From: Lysobacter sp. MMG2
GTDB taxonomy: Bacteria; Pseudomonadota; Gammaproteobacteria; Xanthomonadales; Xanthomonadaceae
Length of the DNA: 64,000 nucleotides
Direction: 5' to 3'
Assembly (NCBI RefSeq): GCF_016735495.2
Contig: NZ_JAERQY020000002.1
Span: 434,001 to 498,000, forward strand
Below, piece by piece: positions 19,700 to 28,461 of this stretch. Made by a program: the position numbers and the translations under genes. Position 1 is the stretch's first letter. Each line of letters begins with the position of its first letter. The notes below the pieces were generated by a model, which was not told the DNA's origin, ran no database searches, and worked only from the letters and a program-made list of their open reading frames with translations.

Positions 19700-19992
19700 C
19701 CGTCATCCCGGCGAAGGCCGGGACCCAGGCCATCACGCCTTCCGTATGCAATGCACGCGTTGCGATTCCCTCATGCCGTCAGCCCCTCCCCGTCATTCCT
19801 GCGAAAGCAGGAATCCATCTTGACCTTGACCTTGGTCTTTCCCTCCCACGCTCGCTCCGCGTTGAAGAACAGAGGCCAAATGGATCCCCGCTTTCGCTGG
19901 GATGACGGTGTTGGTGCCGGCGAGCTTGACGGTGCCGATGGGCGCTCCGGAAGGCGTGATGGCCTGGGTCCCGGCCTTCGCCGGGATGACGG
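19700..19992. repeat. Nested inverted-repeat element with 45-bp perfect arms
   Basis: The outer arms 19700-19744 and 19948-19992 are perfect 45-bp inverted copies. Each contains the palindrome CCCGGCGAAGGCCGGG. Inside them, 19790-19817 and 19881-19908 are a second inverted pair (24 of 28 positions match) built on CGTCATTCCTGCGAAAGCAGG. This is the dispersed CGTCATCCCGGCGAAGG family of Xanthomonadaceae, arranged here like a small non-autonomous element. No coding capacity is convincing within it. Confidence 0.85.
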
Positions 19993-20038
19993 GATAGTTG
20001 GGATGACGTCGGGAGGCCGTGCGCGACGCGGTGCGCTT

Positions 20039-20080
20039 GAAGGCGTGATGGCCTGCGTCCCGGCCTTCGCCGGGATGACG
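20039..20080. repeat. Extra copy of the CGTCATCCCGGCGAAGG element
   Basis: 42 bp nearly identical (one mismatch) to the right arm at 19948-19992, in direct orientation to it and 46 bp further right. Confidence 0.85.
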
Positions 20081-20120
20081 AGGTAGACGGGATAACGAGA
20101 TTCGAGAGGGGTGCGGCGTC

Positions 20121-20448
20121 GGGTGAACGAGCATCGGACCGTCCTCGAACGAGGAACGCCATGCCCTCGAACGAGCAACCCGCTGCCCTCGAACGAGGTC
20201 TGCGGTGCCTGTGCGACCCCATGTCGATGCCCTCCCGACCCCGGTGACCTGCCCGCCGGCAGGCAGTGAGTCACCCTCACGCACCCATCGCCGCCCTCGC
20301 ACACCCACCGGACCACCCGTGCGAGGGCATTCCGGTGCCCTCGCGCACCCATCGCAGTGGGTTCGGGCACCCATCCGGCTGCCTTCGCGAGGGCATCGGT
20401 CTGCCCGCTCGACCTCATCCCGATGCCCGTCCGACCCCATCCGAGTGC
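20121..20448. repeat. Degenerate 22-bp tandem repeat, about 15 units
   Basis: Units start at 20121, 20143, 20165, 20187, 20209, 20231, 20253, 20275, 20295, 20317, 20339, 20361, 20383, 20405 and 20427. All are 22 bp except the eighth, which is 20 bp. Most open with CCTCG or CCGTCCGA, carry a central ACCCCAT- or ACGAGG-like core, and end with -TGC. The first four share CTCGAACGAG, itself a palindrome; later units vary around TCGCGCACCCATC. The period is not a multiple of three, which argues against a protein repeat. It lies in the divergent OPT/POT intergenic region. Confidence 0.75.
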
Positions 20449-20478
20449 TCGTCGCCCCCCTGCAGCAACTCGTCGTGC

Positions 20479-20553
20479 ATAGCCCGGGTGAGCGCAGCGC
20501 ACCCGGGAATCGGGTGGTGACGCCCCCGGGTGCGCTGCGCTTACCCGGGCTAC
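20479..20553. repeat. Dispersed CCCGGG-type inverted repeat, copy 2
   Basis: Arms 20479-20507 and 20525-20553 are 29 bp each, inverted and nearly identical to the arms at 13030-13106. They are separated by 17 bp, immediately downstream of the 22-bp repeat tract. Confidence 0.85.
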
Positions 20554-20627
20554 GTGCCCTTTGCATTGATCCGCACGCGACTTCAGAGCGCGCTCCTATA
20601 CTCGCCCGACCCTTCGCGGAGCCCGCC

Positions 20628-22415
20628 GTGGCCGCCATCGACCTCTCTGATCCCCGTGCCGCGGACGTCGCCCGCAACCCGCGCGACGAACTCTTTGGCC
20701 ACCCGAAGGGCGTCTACGTCTGTTTCTTCACCGAGATGTGGGAGCGCTTCTCCTTCTACGGGATGAAGGCGCTGCTGCTGCTCTACCTGCTGCAGCACCA
20801 CCGCTTCGGCGACGGCCCCGGGCTCGACGTGCTGGGCGCATACGGCGGCCTCGTCTACTGCCTGCCGGTCGTCGGCGGACTGCTCGCCGACCGCTTCCTG
20901 GGCATGCGCAAGGCGGTCGTCTTCGGCGGGCTGCTGCTGGTCGCCGGGCACCTGGGCATGGCGGTGGAAGGCCACGCCGCCAGCGGCAGCGGCGCGACCG
21001 TGGTGCGCGATGAAGGCGCGCTGCGCGTGTTCTATCTCTCGCTGGCGCTGATCATCGTCGGCGTGGGATTCCTCAAGCCGAACATCTCCACCATCGTCGG
21101 CCGCCTGTATCCGCAGAACGATCCGCGCCGCGATTCGGGCTTCTCGCTGTTCTACGCCGGCATCAACCTGGGCGCGCTGTTCTCGGCGTTGGTGTGCGGG
21201 TATCTCGGCCAGACGCTGGGGTGGAAGTGGGGCTTCGGCGCGGCCGGCATCGGCATGCTGCTGGGGCTGGCGCAGTTCCTGTGGGGGCAGAGGTACCTGC
21301 ACGGCCATGCCGAGCCGCCCGACCCCGCGCGCCTGCGCGAGCGCGTGTTCGGCCTGCCGCGCGAATGGGCGATCTACCTCGGCGCGCTGCTCGCGCTGGT
21401 GCCGCTGGCGGCGCTGATGTGGGCGGTCGCCAATGGCCGCTTCGCGCTGGGCGGCGAGATCTCGCTCGCGCTGGTGCTGATGCTGCTGGTGATGCTCGCC
21501 GTGCTGGGATGGTTCTTCTGGTTCACCACCGCGCGCTGCACGCGCGAGCAGCGCCACCAGATGATCGCGCTGCTGGCGCTGATCTTCATGGCGCTGGTGT
21601 ACTTCACGCTTTATGAGCAGACCTACGGTTCGTGGGTGACCTTCACCGACCGGCTGCTGACCAAGGACGTGTTCCCCTCGCTGGTGATCCGCGAAGGCAC
21701 GCCGTGGCCGTGGTCGACGGTGTCGCTGGTGCTCGCGCCGGCGGCGTTCGTCGCGGCGGCGATGCTGTCGGATCGCGATCCGGATTCGCGCCTGCCCAAG
21801 CTGCTGTTCGCCGGCGCGATCGTGCTGATGCTCGTGTTCCTGCTGCGCGACTGCGTGGTGCTGCCGCAGACGGCGGGCTCGCTGACCTACCTGGGCGCGT
21901 TGTTCCTGGTGCTGCTGGCGCCGGTGTTCGCGCGGCTGTGGGATGCGCTGGACCGTCGCGGCATGGACCCGTCCAAGCCGGTGAAATCCGCCATCGGCCT
22001 GGTGTTCGCCGGCCTGAGCTTCATCCCGCTGGCGTGGGCGGCGCAGCATGCCGGCGACAGCGGCCAGCTCGCCAGCGTGTGGTGGCTGGTGCTGGCCTAC
22101 CTGCTGCTGGAGATCGGCGAGATGTGCCTGGCGCCGGTGGGCCTGTCGGCCGTCACGCAGCTGTCGGTGAAGAGCGTGATGAGCCTGATGATGGGCACCT
22201 GGTTCCTGGCGACCGCGTTTTCCGAAACGCTCGCGGCGCTGTTCGGCAAGCTCGCCGCGCTCGACATGCCCGAAGGCGCCGCGATCGATTTCGCCGTCGC
22301 CGGCGACAAGTACGCCAACCTGTTCTGGCTGATGATGGGGATCGGCCTGGGCTGGGCGGTGCTGGCGATGATCGCCGCGCCGCTGCTGCGGCGGTTGATG
22401 CACGGCGTGAAGTAA
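20628..22415 (+). CDS. POT family proton-dependent oligopeptide transporter
   Basis: A 595-residue transporter. The GTG at 20628 is preceded by GGAG and begins VAAIDLSDPRAADV. The PTR2 signatures are plain: GHPKGVYVCFFTEMWERFSFYGMKALL (the E-x-x-E-R-F-like motif, about 27-52), the GLLADRFLGMRKAV loop, and FYAGINLGALFSALVCGYLG. Twelve to fourteen transmembrane helices are visible. POT carriers import di- and tripeptides with protons, which matches the flanking secreted S9 peptidases. The longer open frame upstream only crosses repeat DNA. Confidence 0.93.
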   Translation: MAAIDLSDPRAADVARNPRDELFGHPKGVYVCFFTEMWERFSFYGMKALLLLYLLQHHRFGDGPGLDVLGAYGGLVYCLPVVGGLLADRFLGMRKAVVFGGLLLVAGHLGMAVEGHAASGSGATVVRDEGALRVFYLSLALIIVGVGFLKPNISTIVGRLYPQNDPRRDSGFSLFYAGINLGALFSALVCGYLGQTLGWKWGFGAAGIGMLLGLAQFLWGQRYLHGHAEPPDPARLRERVFGLPREWAIYLGALLALVPLAALMWAVANGRFALGGEISLALVLMLLVMLAVLGWFFWFTTARCTREQRHQMIALLALIFMALVYFTLYEQTYGSWVTFTDRLLTKDVFPSLVIREGTPWPWSTVSLVLAPAAFVAAAMLSDRDPDSRLPKLLFAGAIVLMLVFLLRDCVVLPQTAGSLTYLGALFLVLLAPVFARLWDALDRRGMDPSKPVKSAIGLVFAGLSFIPLAWAAQHAGDSGQLASVWWLVLAYLLLEIGEMCLAPVGLSAVTQLSVKSVMSLMMGTWFLATAFSETLAALFGKLAALDMPEGAAIDFAVAGDKYANLFWLMMGIGLGWAVLAMIAAPLLRRLMHGVK

Positions 22416-22430
22416 CCGTCGCGCAAAAAA

Positions 22431-22458
22431 CGAACGACGCCCGTGGGCGTCGTTCGTG
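22431..22458 (-). terminator. Terminator after the second S9 peptidase gene
   Basis: A 13-bp perfect stem (ACGAACGACGCCC / GGGCGTCGTTCGT) with a 2-nt loop. On the minus strand it is followed by TTTTTTGCG, a classic intrinsic terminator for the peptidase gene that ends at 22485. It also lies between convergent genes, 15 bp past the POT stop. Confidence 0.88.
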
Positions 22459-22484
22459 GTGTCGCAGGATGGCTGCCGGCGTGC

Positions 22485-24479
22485 TTACTTCGCGGCTTTC
22501 GCCTCGCCGCCGGTGCCCGTCGCCGCCACCGAGCCACCCAGGCTGCGAGAGAGGAACGCGAGCAGGCGCGTGTAGAACTCCTTGCGGTGCGCCTCGATGT
22601 AAAAGCCGTGGCCTTCGTCGTTGTAGTACAGCGTCTCCACCGGAACGCCGGCCTTGCGCAGCGCCTGTTCCATCATCCGGCTGTGCGTGATGGGCGCGCG
22701 CTGGTCTTCGCCGCCGGCGGCGAGGAACACCGGCACCTTGATGCGATCGGCCATGCGGTTGGGCGACACCGCGCCGAGCGAATCGCGCTTGCCGATCCAA
22801 TCGTTGATGTAGGTCTCGCCCGAACCGCGCTCCTGGATGTCGCCCTGTGTGTGCATCGTCGGCAGGTCGTACACGCCGACGTAACCGGCAGCGCACTTGT
22901 ACAGGTCCGGCTCCTTCGCCACGCCCATCAGCGAGGCATAACCGCCGTAGCTGCCGCCGTACAGGCAGATGCGGCCTTTGTCGGCGATGCCCTGCTGGAT
23001 CGCCCAGCGCGTCGCGTCGGTCACGTCGTCCTGCATCTTGCCGCCCCACTCGCGCTGGCCGGCCGAAGTGAACGCCACGCCGTAACCGCCGGAGCCGCGG
23101 AAGTTCACCTGCAACACCGCGTAGCCGGCGTCGGCGAGCATCTGCACTTCTTCGTCGAAGGTCCACACGTCGCGGACGCCGTACGGGCCGCCGTGCGGCA
23201 TCACCACCATCGGCAGGTTCTTGCCGCTGCTGCCCTTGGGTACCGTCAGGTAGCCGTGCAGCGTGAGGCCGTCGCGCGCGGCGAACGTCACCGGCTGCAT
23301 GGGGGACTGCTGCTCCGGATCGAACCATTCGCGACGCGCCAGCGCGTGCTCGGCCTTCTTGGCCTTGGTGTCGAACAGGTAGAAATCGCCCGGGTTCTGC
23401 GCGCTGGCGACTTGCACCAGGGCCACGCCGCCGTCGCTGGTCTGCGAGGTGATCGTCACCGCGTTGCCGGCGAACGCGCCTTCCAGGCTCTTCTGCAGTC
23501 GCGCCTCCGGCGCCTGCGCATCGAAGAACTCCGAGCGCGGGCGGCCGTCGTTGAAGTAAGCGCCGATCGGTACATGCGTGCCGTTGCGGTAGATGATGCG
23601 CGACGGGTCGACGTCGTCGTCGCGCAGCACCTGGGTGCGCTTGCCCGTGGCCAGTTCCAGCGCGACGATCGCGTCCGGACCGTCGGGCTGCTCGACCTGC
23701 AGGTACGCAATGCTGTCGTCGGCGGAGAAGCCGACCGGCTCCTCGAACAGGCCGTTCTTCTCGATCGTCATCAGCTCCCACTCCGCGCCGTCGTTGGCGC
23801 GGTAGTACAGCTTGCGGATGCGGTCGGCGTTGGCGCCGGAGGCGAAGCGCACCTGGCCCTGGTTGTCGAGCGCGAAACCGGCGTTGCGCACCGGCACGGT
23901 GGCCACGCGCGAGAGCCGGCCGCTGAACAGGTCCAGGCGTTCGACCGTGGTGAACACGTCCGCCGGACCGTAGGTGTACGGCAACGCCGCGACCAGCACC
24001 GAGCGGGTGTCCGCCGGCGGCGCATCGATCAGGAACGCGGCGATCTTGTTGTTGCCCTTCTTGGGCTTGATCGACGTGCCCGGGCCGCCGTCGTCGATGT
24101 CCTGCCCGACCAGGATGTCGAGCTTGCTGCCGTCGGCGTTCATCGCGTACAGGTTGCCGGTGAGCTGCGGGCGGGCGAGCGCGCCGAACTTCCTGGCGGT
24201 GCCGAAGAGCAGCCTGTCGGGCGTGACCCAGGCGAATTCGGAAATCTCGGTGTTGCGGCCCACGTTGAAGCTGCCCGTCAGCTTGTTGGTGCCGCGCTCG
24301 ATCACCGCCAGCACGGTGCGGTCCTCCAGCGGCACGGTGGCCGCGAAGTGACTGCCATTGGGCGAGATCAAGATGTCTCCGAACTGATCCTTGCGAACGT
24401 ACGCCGAAACGTCCACGTCCGCGCACATGGCCGGCGAAGACAGCGCCGTCAGCGCTGCCGCCAGGAACAACTGCTTCAT
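22485..24479 (-). CDS. S9 family prolyl oligopeptidase, secreted (second copy)
   Basis: A 664-residue enzyme from ATG 24479 with the signal peptide MKQLFLAAALTALSSPAMCA. An N-terminal propeller-like region is followed by a hydrolase domain with Ser510 (GGSYGGY), Asp592 (GGEDQRAP) and His624 (DEGHGFY). It differs considerably from the S9 enzyme at 15.4-17.5 kb, so the two are distant paralogues. It has a short Ala/Gly-rich C-terminal tail. Probable periplasmic dipeptidyl or acylaminoacyl peptidase. Confidence 0.93.
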   Translation of the reverse strand: MKQLFLAAALTALSSPAMCADVDVSAYVRKDQFGDILISPNGSHFAATVPLEDRTVLAVIERGTNKLTGSFNVGRNTEISEFAWVTPDRLLFGTARKFGALARPQLTGNLYAMNADGSKLDILVGQDIDDGGPGTSIKPKKGNNKIAAFLIDAPPADTRSVLVAALPYTYGPADVFTTVERLDLFSGRLSRVATVPVRNAGFALDNQGQVRFASGANADRIRKLYYRANDGAEWELMTIEKNGLFEEPVGFSADDSIAYLQVEQPDGPDAIVALELATGKRTQVLRDDDVDPSRIIYRNGTHVPIGAYFNDGRPRSEFFDAQAPEARLQKSLEGAFAGNAVTITSQTSDGGVALVQVASAQNPGDFYLFDTKAKKAEHALARREWFDPEQQSPMQPVTFAARDGLTLHGYLTVPKGSSGKNLPMVVMPHGGPYGVRDVWTFDEEVQMLADAGYAVLQVNFRGSGGYGVAFTSAGQREWGGKMQDDVTDATRWAIQQGIADKGRICLYGGSYGGYASLMGVAKEPDLYKCAAGYVGVYDLPTMHTQGDIQERGSGETYINDWIGKRDSLGAVSPNRMADRIKVPVFLAAGGEDQRAPITHSRMMEQALRKAGVPVETLYYNDEGHGFYIEAHRKEFYTRLLAFLSRSLGGSVAATGTGGEAKAAK

Positions 24480-24587
24480 GTTTTCCCCCTTCCCTATCGG
24501 CACTGCACCTTCCGTGGCCGCCCCCTTGGCGCCGCCGGTGTGCGTGGCCGAAGCCTAGCGCATCGACCCACGCGCCGTCGTGCGATG

Positions 24588-25484
24588 TCAGTCGGTTTCG
24601 GCCGCGAAGGTTTCGCGCAGGGCCGCGCGCCAGTGGGGCAATTCCAGGCCGTATTCCGACCGCAGTCGATCGGTGGCGAGCACCGAGTACGCGGGCCGTG
24701 CCGCGCGGGTTGGGTAGTCCGCGGTGGCGATGGGATGCACGACCGGCCGGCGCGCGATGCGACCGGATGCCACCGCCTCGTCGAAGATCGCCTCGGCGAA
24801 TCCGTGCCACGTCGTCTCGCCGGTGGCGACCAGATGGCGCACGCCGGATTCGACGATGCCGCGGCGCAGGATCGTCGCCGTGACGTCGGCGATCAGCCAG
24901 GCCGGCGTCGGGCAGCCGTGCTGGTCGGCGACCACGCGCAGCGCGTCGCGCTCGGCGCCCAGGCGCAGCATCGTGCGCAGGAAGTTCTGCCCGTACAGGC
25001 CATGGACCCAGGCGGTGCGCAGGATGAGATGGCGCGCGCCGCTGGCCGCGATGGCCTGCTCGCCGGCGAGCTTGCTCTGGCCGTACACGCCCAGCGGCGC
25101 GGTGGCGTCGCCCTCGCGGTACGGGCGCGTGCTTGTTCCGTCGAACACGTAGTCGGTGGAGTAATGCAGCAGCGGGATGTCGAGCGACGCGCACGTCTGC
25201 GCAAGCCGCTCCGGCGCCCGCGCGTTGATGCGCATCGCCAGTTCCGCTTCGTCCTCGGCGCGGTCCACCGCGGTGTACGCGGCGGCGTTGACGACGGCGT
25301 CGGGTTGCACGCGTTCGACCAGCGGCGCGATCGCGTCCGCATCGCCCAGGTCCAGTGCCTCGCAGCGCGCACTGACTTCGAGCGTGCCGCCGCGCGTGGT
25401 CGCGACGACCTCGCCCAGCGGCGCGAGGCTGCGCGTCAGCGCATGCCCGACCTGGCCGTTCGCGCCGACGAGCAGGAGCTTCAC
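24588..25484 (-). CDS. rmlD: dTDP-4-dehydrorhamnose reductase
   Basis: A 298-residue SDR-type reductase. The GTG start at 25484 gives VKLLLVGANGQVGHAL with the GxxGxxG nucleotide motif; YSTDYVFDGT and the catalytic YGQSK follow. It reduces dTDP-4-dehydro-L-rhamnose to dTDP-L-rhamnose, the last step of the pathway. It is the last gene of rmlBACD, 10 bp after rmlC. The longer open frame overlaps rmlC and is not needed. Confidence 0.95.
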   Translation of the reverse strand: MKLLLVGANGQVGHALTRSLAPLGEVVATTRGGTLEVSARCEALDLGDADAIAPLVERVQPDAVVNAAAYTAVDRAEDEAELAMRINARAPERLAQTCASLDIPLLHYSTDYVFDGTSTRPYREGDATAPLGVYGQSKLAGEQAIAASGARHLILRTAWVHGLYGQNFLRTMLRLGAERDALRVVADQHGCPTPAWLIADVTATILRRGIVESGVRHLVATGETTWHGFAEAIFDEAVASGRIARRPVVHPIATADYPTRAARPAYSVLATDRLRSEYGLELPHWRAALRETFAAETD

Positions 25485-25494
25485 GCGGCCCGCG

Positions 25495-26052
25495 TCACGG
25501 CGAGTACACCGGCAGACGGTCTTCCGGAACGTCTTCCAGGAACGGGGCGCGCGCGTCCTTGTCCGACACCGTGATGTCGCTGACGGGCCAGTCGATCGCC
25601 AGCCGCGCGTCGTTCCAGCGGATCGCGGCATCGGCCGCGGCGTCGTAGGTCGCGGTGCACAGGTAGCTGAACACCGCGCGTTCGCTCAGCGTCACGAAGC
25701 CGTGTGCGAAGCCTTCCGGAATCCACACATGGCGCTTGTTCTCTCCGCTGAGCAGCACCGCGGTCCAGCGACCGAAATGCGGCGAGCCGCGACGGATGTC
25801 GACCGCCACATCCCACACTTCGCCCTCGATGACGGACACGTACTTGCCCTGCGGCTTCGGCCACTGGTAGTGCAGCCCACGCAGCACGCCCTTGCGCGAG
25901 GTGGAGATGTTGCCCTGCACGAACGCGGGTTGCAGCCCATGCGCGGCGAGCTTGTCGTGATTGAACGATTCGAAGAAATCGCCGCGATCGTCGGCAAACA
26001 CGCGGGGCTCGATCACCAGGCATCCCGGCAGATCGGTCTGGATCACCTTCAC
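25495..26052 (-). CDS. rmlC: dTDP-4-dehydrorhamnose 3,5-epimerase
   Basis: A 185-residue cupin. Its GTG start at 26052 overlaps the rmlA stop by 4 nt (GTGA). It carries [16 protein letters not shown] with the catalytic His, [18 protein letters not shown] and [10 protein letters not shown], all RmlC hallmarks. It epimerises C3 and C5 of the dTDP-4-keto sugar. Confidence 0.96.
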   Translation of the reverse strand: MKVIQTDLPGCLVIEPRVFADDRGDFFESFNHDKLAAHGLQPAFVQGNISTSRKGVLRGLHYQWPKPQGKYVSVIEGEVWDVAVDIRRGSPHFGRWTAVLLSGENKRHVWIPEGFAHGFVTLSERAVFSYLCTATYDAAADAAIRWNDARLAIDWPVSDITVSDKDARAPFLEDVPEDRLPVYSP

Positions 26053-26930
26053 GGCACCGGGCCCCGCTCGGCCAGGCTCATCAGGTATTCGCCGTAACCG
26101 TTCTTCGCCAGCGGGCGGGCGAGTTCGTTGAGCTGCGCGGCATCGATCCAGCCGTTGTTCCAGGCGATCTCCTCCGGGCAGCACACGCGCAGGCCTTGCC
26201 GCGCTTCGATCGTCTCGATGTAGTTGGACGCTTCCAGCAGCGACTGGTGCGTGCCGGTGTCCAGCCACGCGTATCCGCGTCCGAGCTGCTCCAGGTGCAG
26301 CGCACGTTCGTCGAGATAGCGCCGGTTGAGATCGGTGATCTCCAGCTCGCCGCGCGCGGAAGGCTTGAGCTGCGCGGCGAAGTCGCTGGCGCGGCCGTCG
26401 TAGAAGTACAGCCCGGTGATGGCGTAGTTGGAACGCGGACGCGCGGGCTTTTCTTCCAGGCCGATCACGCGGCCGTCCTGGTCGAACTCGGCCACGCCGT
26501 AGCGCTCCGGATCGCGCACCCAGTAGCCGAACACGGTCGCGCCGTCACGCTCGCCGGCGCGCTTGAGCATCCCCGTCAGCCCGGGGCCGTGGAAGATGTT
26601 GTCGCCAAGCACCAGGCAACTGGGCTGGCCGGCGACGAAATCGCGACCGATCAGGTACGCCTGCGCGAGTCCGTCCGGACTGGGCTGCACGGCGTACTCG
26701 ATGCGCATGCCCCATTGCGAACCGTCGCCGAGCAGCGCCTGGAACAGCGACTGCTCGTGCGGCGTGTTGATGACCAGCACTTCGCGGATGCCCGCCAGCA
26801 TCAGCACGCTGAGCGGGTAGTAGATCATCGGCTTGTCGTACACCGGCAGCAGCTGCTTGCTGACGCCCTTGGTGATCGGATACAGCCGCGTGCCGGTGCC
26901 GCCGGCCAGGATGATGCCCTTGCGGTTCAT
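26049..26930 (-). CDS. rmlA: Glucose-1-phosphate thymidylyltransferase
   Basis: A 293-residue nucleotidyltransferase with GGTGTRLYP (10-18) and [20 protein letters not shown], followed by VLGDNIFHG. It makes dTDP-glucose from glucose-1-phosphate and dTTP. It lies 9 bp after rmlB and is coupled to rmlC. Confidence 0.97.
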   Translation of the reverse strand: MNRKGIILAGGTGTRLYPITKGVSKQLLPVYDKPMIYYPLSVLMLAGIREVLVINTPHEQSLFQALLGDGSQWGMRIEYAVQPSPDGLAQAYLIGRDFVAGQPSCLVLGDNIFHGPGLTGMLKRAGERDGATVFGYWVRDPERYGVAEFDQDGRVIGLEEKPARPRSNYAITGLYFYDGRASDFAAQLKPSARGELEITDLNRRYLDERALHLEQLGRGYAWLDTGTHQSLLEASNYIETIEARQGLRVCCPEEIAWNNGWIDAAQLNELARPLAKNGYGEYLMSLAERGPVP

Positions 26931-26939
26931 GGGAGTGCC

Positions 26940-27992
26940 TCAGGCCTGACCGATGCGTTCAAGTCGATAGCTGCCGTCGAGCACACGCTGCACCCACGGC
27001 TGGTGATCCAGATACCACTGCACGGTTTGCGCGATGCCTTCCTCGAAGGTCACCGTCGGCGACCAGCCCAGTTCGCGCTGAATCTTGGACGCATCGATCG
27101 CATAGCGGCGGTCGTGGCCGGGACGGTCGGCGACGAAGGTGATCAGCGATTCGCGCGCGCGGCCAGCGGCCAGCGGGCGGCGCTCGTCGAGCAGGCGGCA
27201 GATGGTGGTGACTACGTCGATGTTGCGGCGCTCGGCGTCGCCGCCGACGTTGTAGGTCTCGCCCGTGCGTCCGGCTTCCAGCACGCGCCGGATCGCCGCG
27301 CAGTGGTCGCCCACGAAGAGCCAGTCGCGCACGTTGCGGCCGTCGCCGTACACGGGCAGCGGCTCGCCGGCCAGTGCGCGGGCGATGATCAGCGGGATGA
27401 GCTTCTCGGGAAACTGGTACGGACCGTAGTTGTTCGAACAGTTGGTGGTGAGCACCGGCAGCCCGTAGGTGTGGTGGAACGCACGCACCAGATGGTCGGA
27501 GGCGGCCTTGGACGCGGAGTACGGCGAGTTCGGCGCGTACGGCGTTTCTTCGGTGAACTTGCCCGTCTCGCCGAGCGAGCCGTACACCTCGTCGGTGGAC
27601 ACGTGCAGGAAGCGGAACGCGTCGCGCTCGGCGGCCTCCAGGCCACGCCAGTAGTCGCGCACGGTTTCCAGCAACGCCAGCGTGCCAACGACATTGGTCT
27701 GCACGAACGCGGCCGGGCCGTCGATGGAACGGTCCACGTGGCTCTCGGCGGCGAAGTTGATCACCGCCTGCGGACGATGCTCGCGCAGCAGTCGCGCGAC
27801 GAGCGCGGCATCGCCGATGTCACCGTGCACGAAGCTATGGCGCGGATCGTCCTGGAGCGAGGCCAGGGTGTCGACGTTGCCGGCGTAGGTCAGCGCATCC
27901 AGGTTCACGACCTTGGTGCCCCGGCGCACCGCATCCAACACGAAATTACCGCCGATGAAGCCGGCGCCCCCGGTCACAAGCCACGTCGCCAC
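26940..27992 (-). CDS. rmlB: dTDP-glucose 4,6-dehydratase
   Basis: A 350-residue extended SDR. The GTG at 27992 follows AAGGAG at ideal spacing and gives [17 protein letters not shown] (GxxGxxG). An alternative ATG at 28016 would add eight residues. TDEVYGSLG and the catalytic YSASK (near 160) are present. It is the first gene of rmlBACD, which supplies rhamnose for LPS O-antigen or exopolysaccharide. Confidence 0.95.
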   Translation of the reverse strand: MATWLVTGGAGFIGGNFVLDAVRRGTKVVNLDALTYAGNVDTLASLQDDPRHSFVHGDIGDAALVARLLREHRPQAVINFAAESHVDRSIDGPAAFVQTNVVGTLALLETVRDYWRGLEAAERDAFRFLHVSTDEVYGSLGETGKFTEETPYAPNSPYSASKAASDHLVRAFHHTYGLPVLTTNCSNNYGPYQFPEKLIPLIIARALAGEPLPVYGDGRNVRDWLFVGDHCAAIRRVLEAGRTGETYNVGGDAERRNIDVVTTICRLLDERRPLAAGRARESLITFVADRPGHDRRYAIDASKIQRELGWSPTVTFEEGIAQTVQWYLDHQPWVQRVLDGSYRLERIGQA

Positions 27993-28461
27993 TGGAACTC
28001 CTTGCTCGAATGTCATGAAGGACGAGGGCATGCCCGCATCAGGCGGGTCCGGCCACCGAGGGGCCGAAGGCCATTGCGGCGTCGGCGGTCGGCCCCGGTC
28101 CGGGGCGACGCCAACGCGCGGGTCTGAAAGCGCTCTGATCCGCCACCGCTCGCCGCCGCAGAGTATCCCAGAAAGCCGTCCCGCATGCCCACAGGACGGC
28201 CGTTTCGGCCCGCCATCTTGCGCAACCGGTCGCAATCATCCGATGGCTGCAACGGCGCCTGAACCGCGCTGCCGCGCCACGACGGGATAGGCCACAATGC
28301 GGTGCAGGCCAGCGCCGAGAACGACCCCCGCCGCATCGGGCCGGGTGATCGTGGGCACGGCCTACAGGGAAGGCACTGACGAGCGCGGGGAACGCGTGCC
28401 ACTGCATGACGTTCGCGAGGAGATCGGGTTGGCCAACGCGTCCAACGAGCGAGGCGGCAAA
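27993..28461. other. Divergent intergenic region between rmlB and sensor kinase
   Basis: About 470 bp separating divergently transcribed genes. It must hold both promoters. I see no clear -10/-35 pair, no hairpin and no convincing small gene. Open frames across it are GC-driven. Confidence 0.5.

Noticed and set aside
20121-20448. CRISPR array
   Set aside because: Units are 22 bp with no constant repeat alternating with unique spacers, and there are no cas genes.
20205-20627. Long N-terminal extension of the POT transporter
   Set aside because: The extra 141 codons cover the 22-bp repeats and the CCCGGG element; the GTG at 20628 has a ribosome site and begins just before the conserved GHPKG sequence.
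19793-20677. Minus-strand open frames through the 19.7-20.6 kb intergenic region
   Set aside because: They run across inverted and 22-bp repeats, with no recognisable domain and a composition set by the repeats.
22153-25194. Very long minus- and plus-strand frames (over 1000 codons) over the S9 peptidase and rmlD
   Set aside because: Off-frame GC-rich shadows of the real genes; Arg-rich with no homology pattern.
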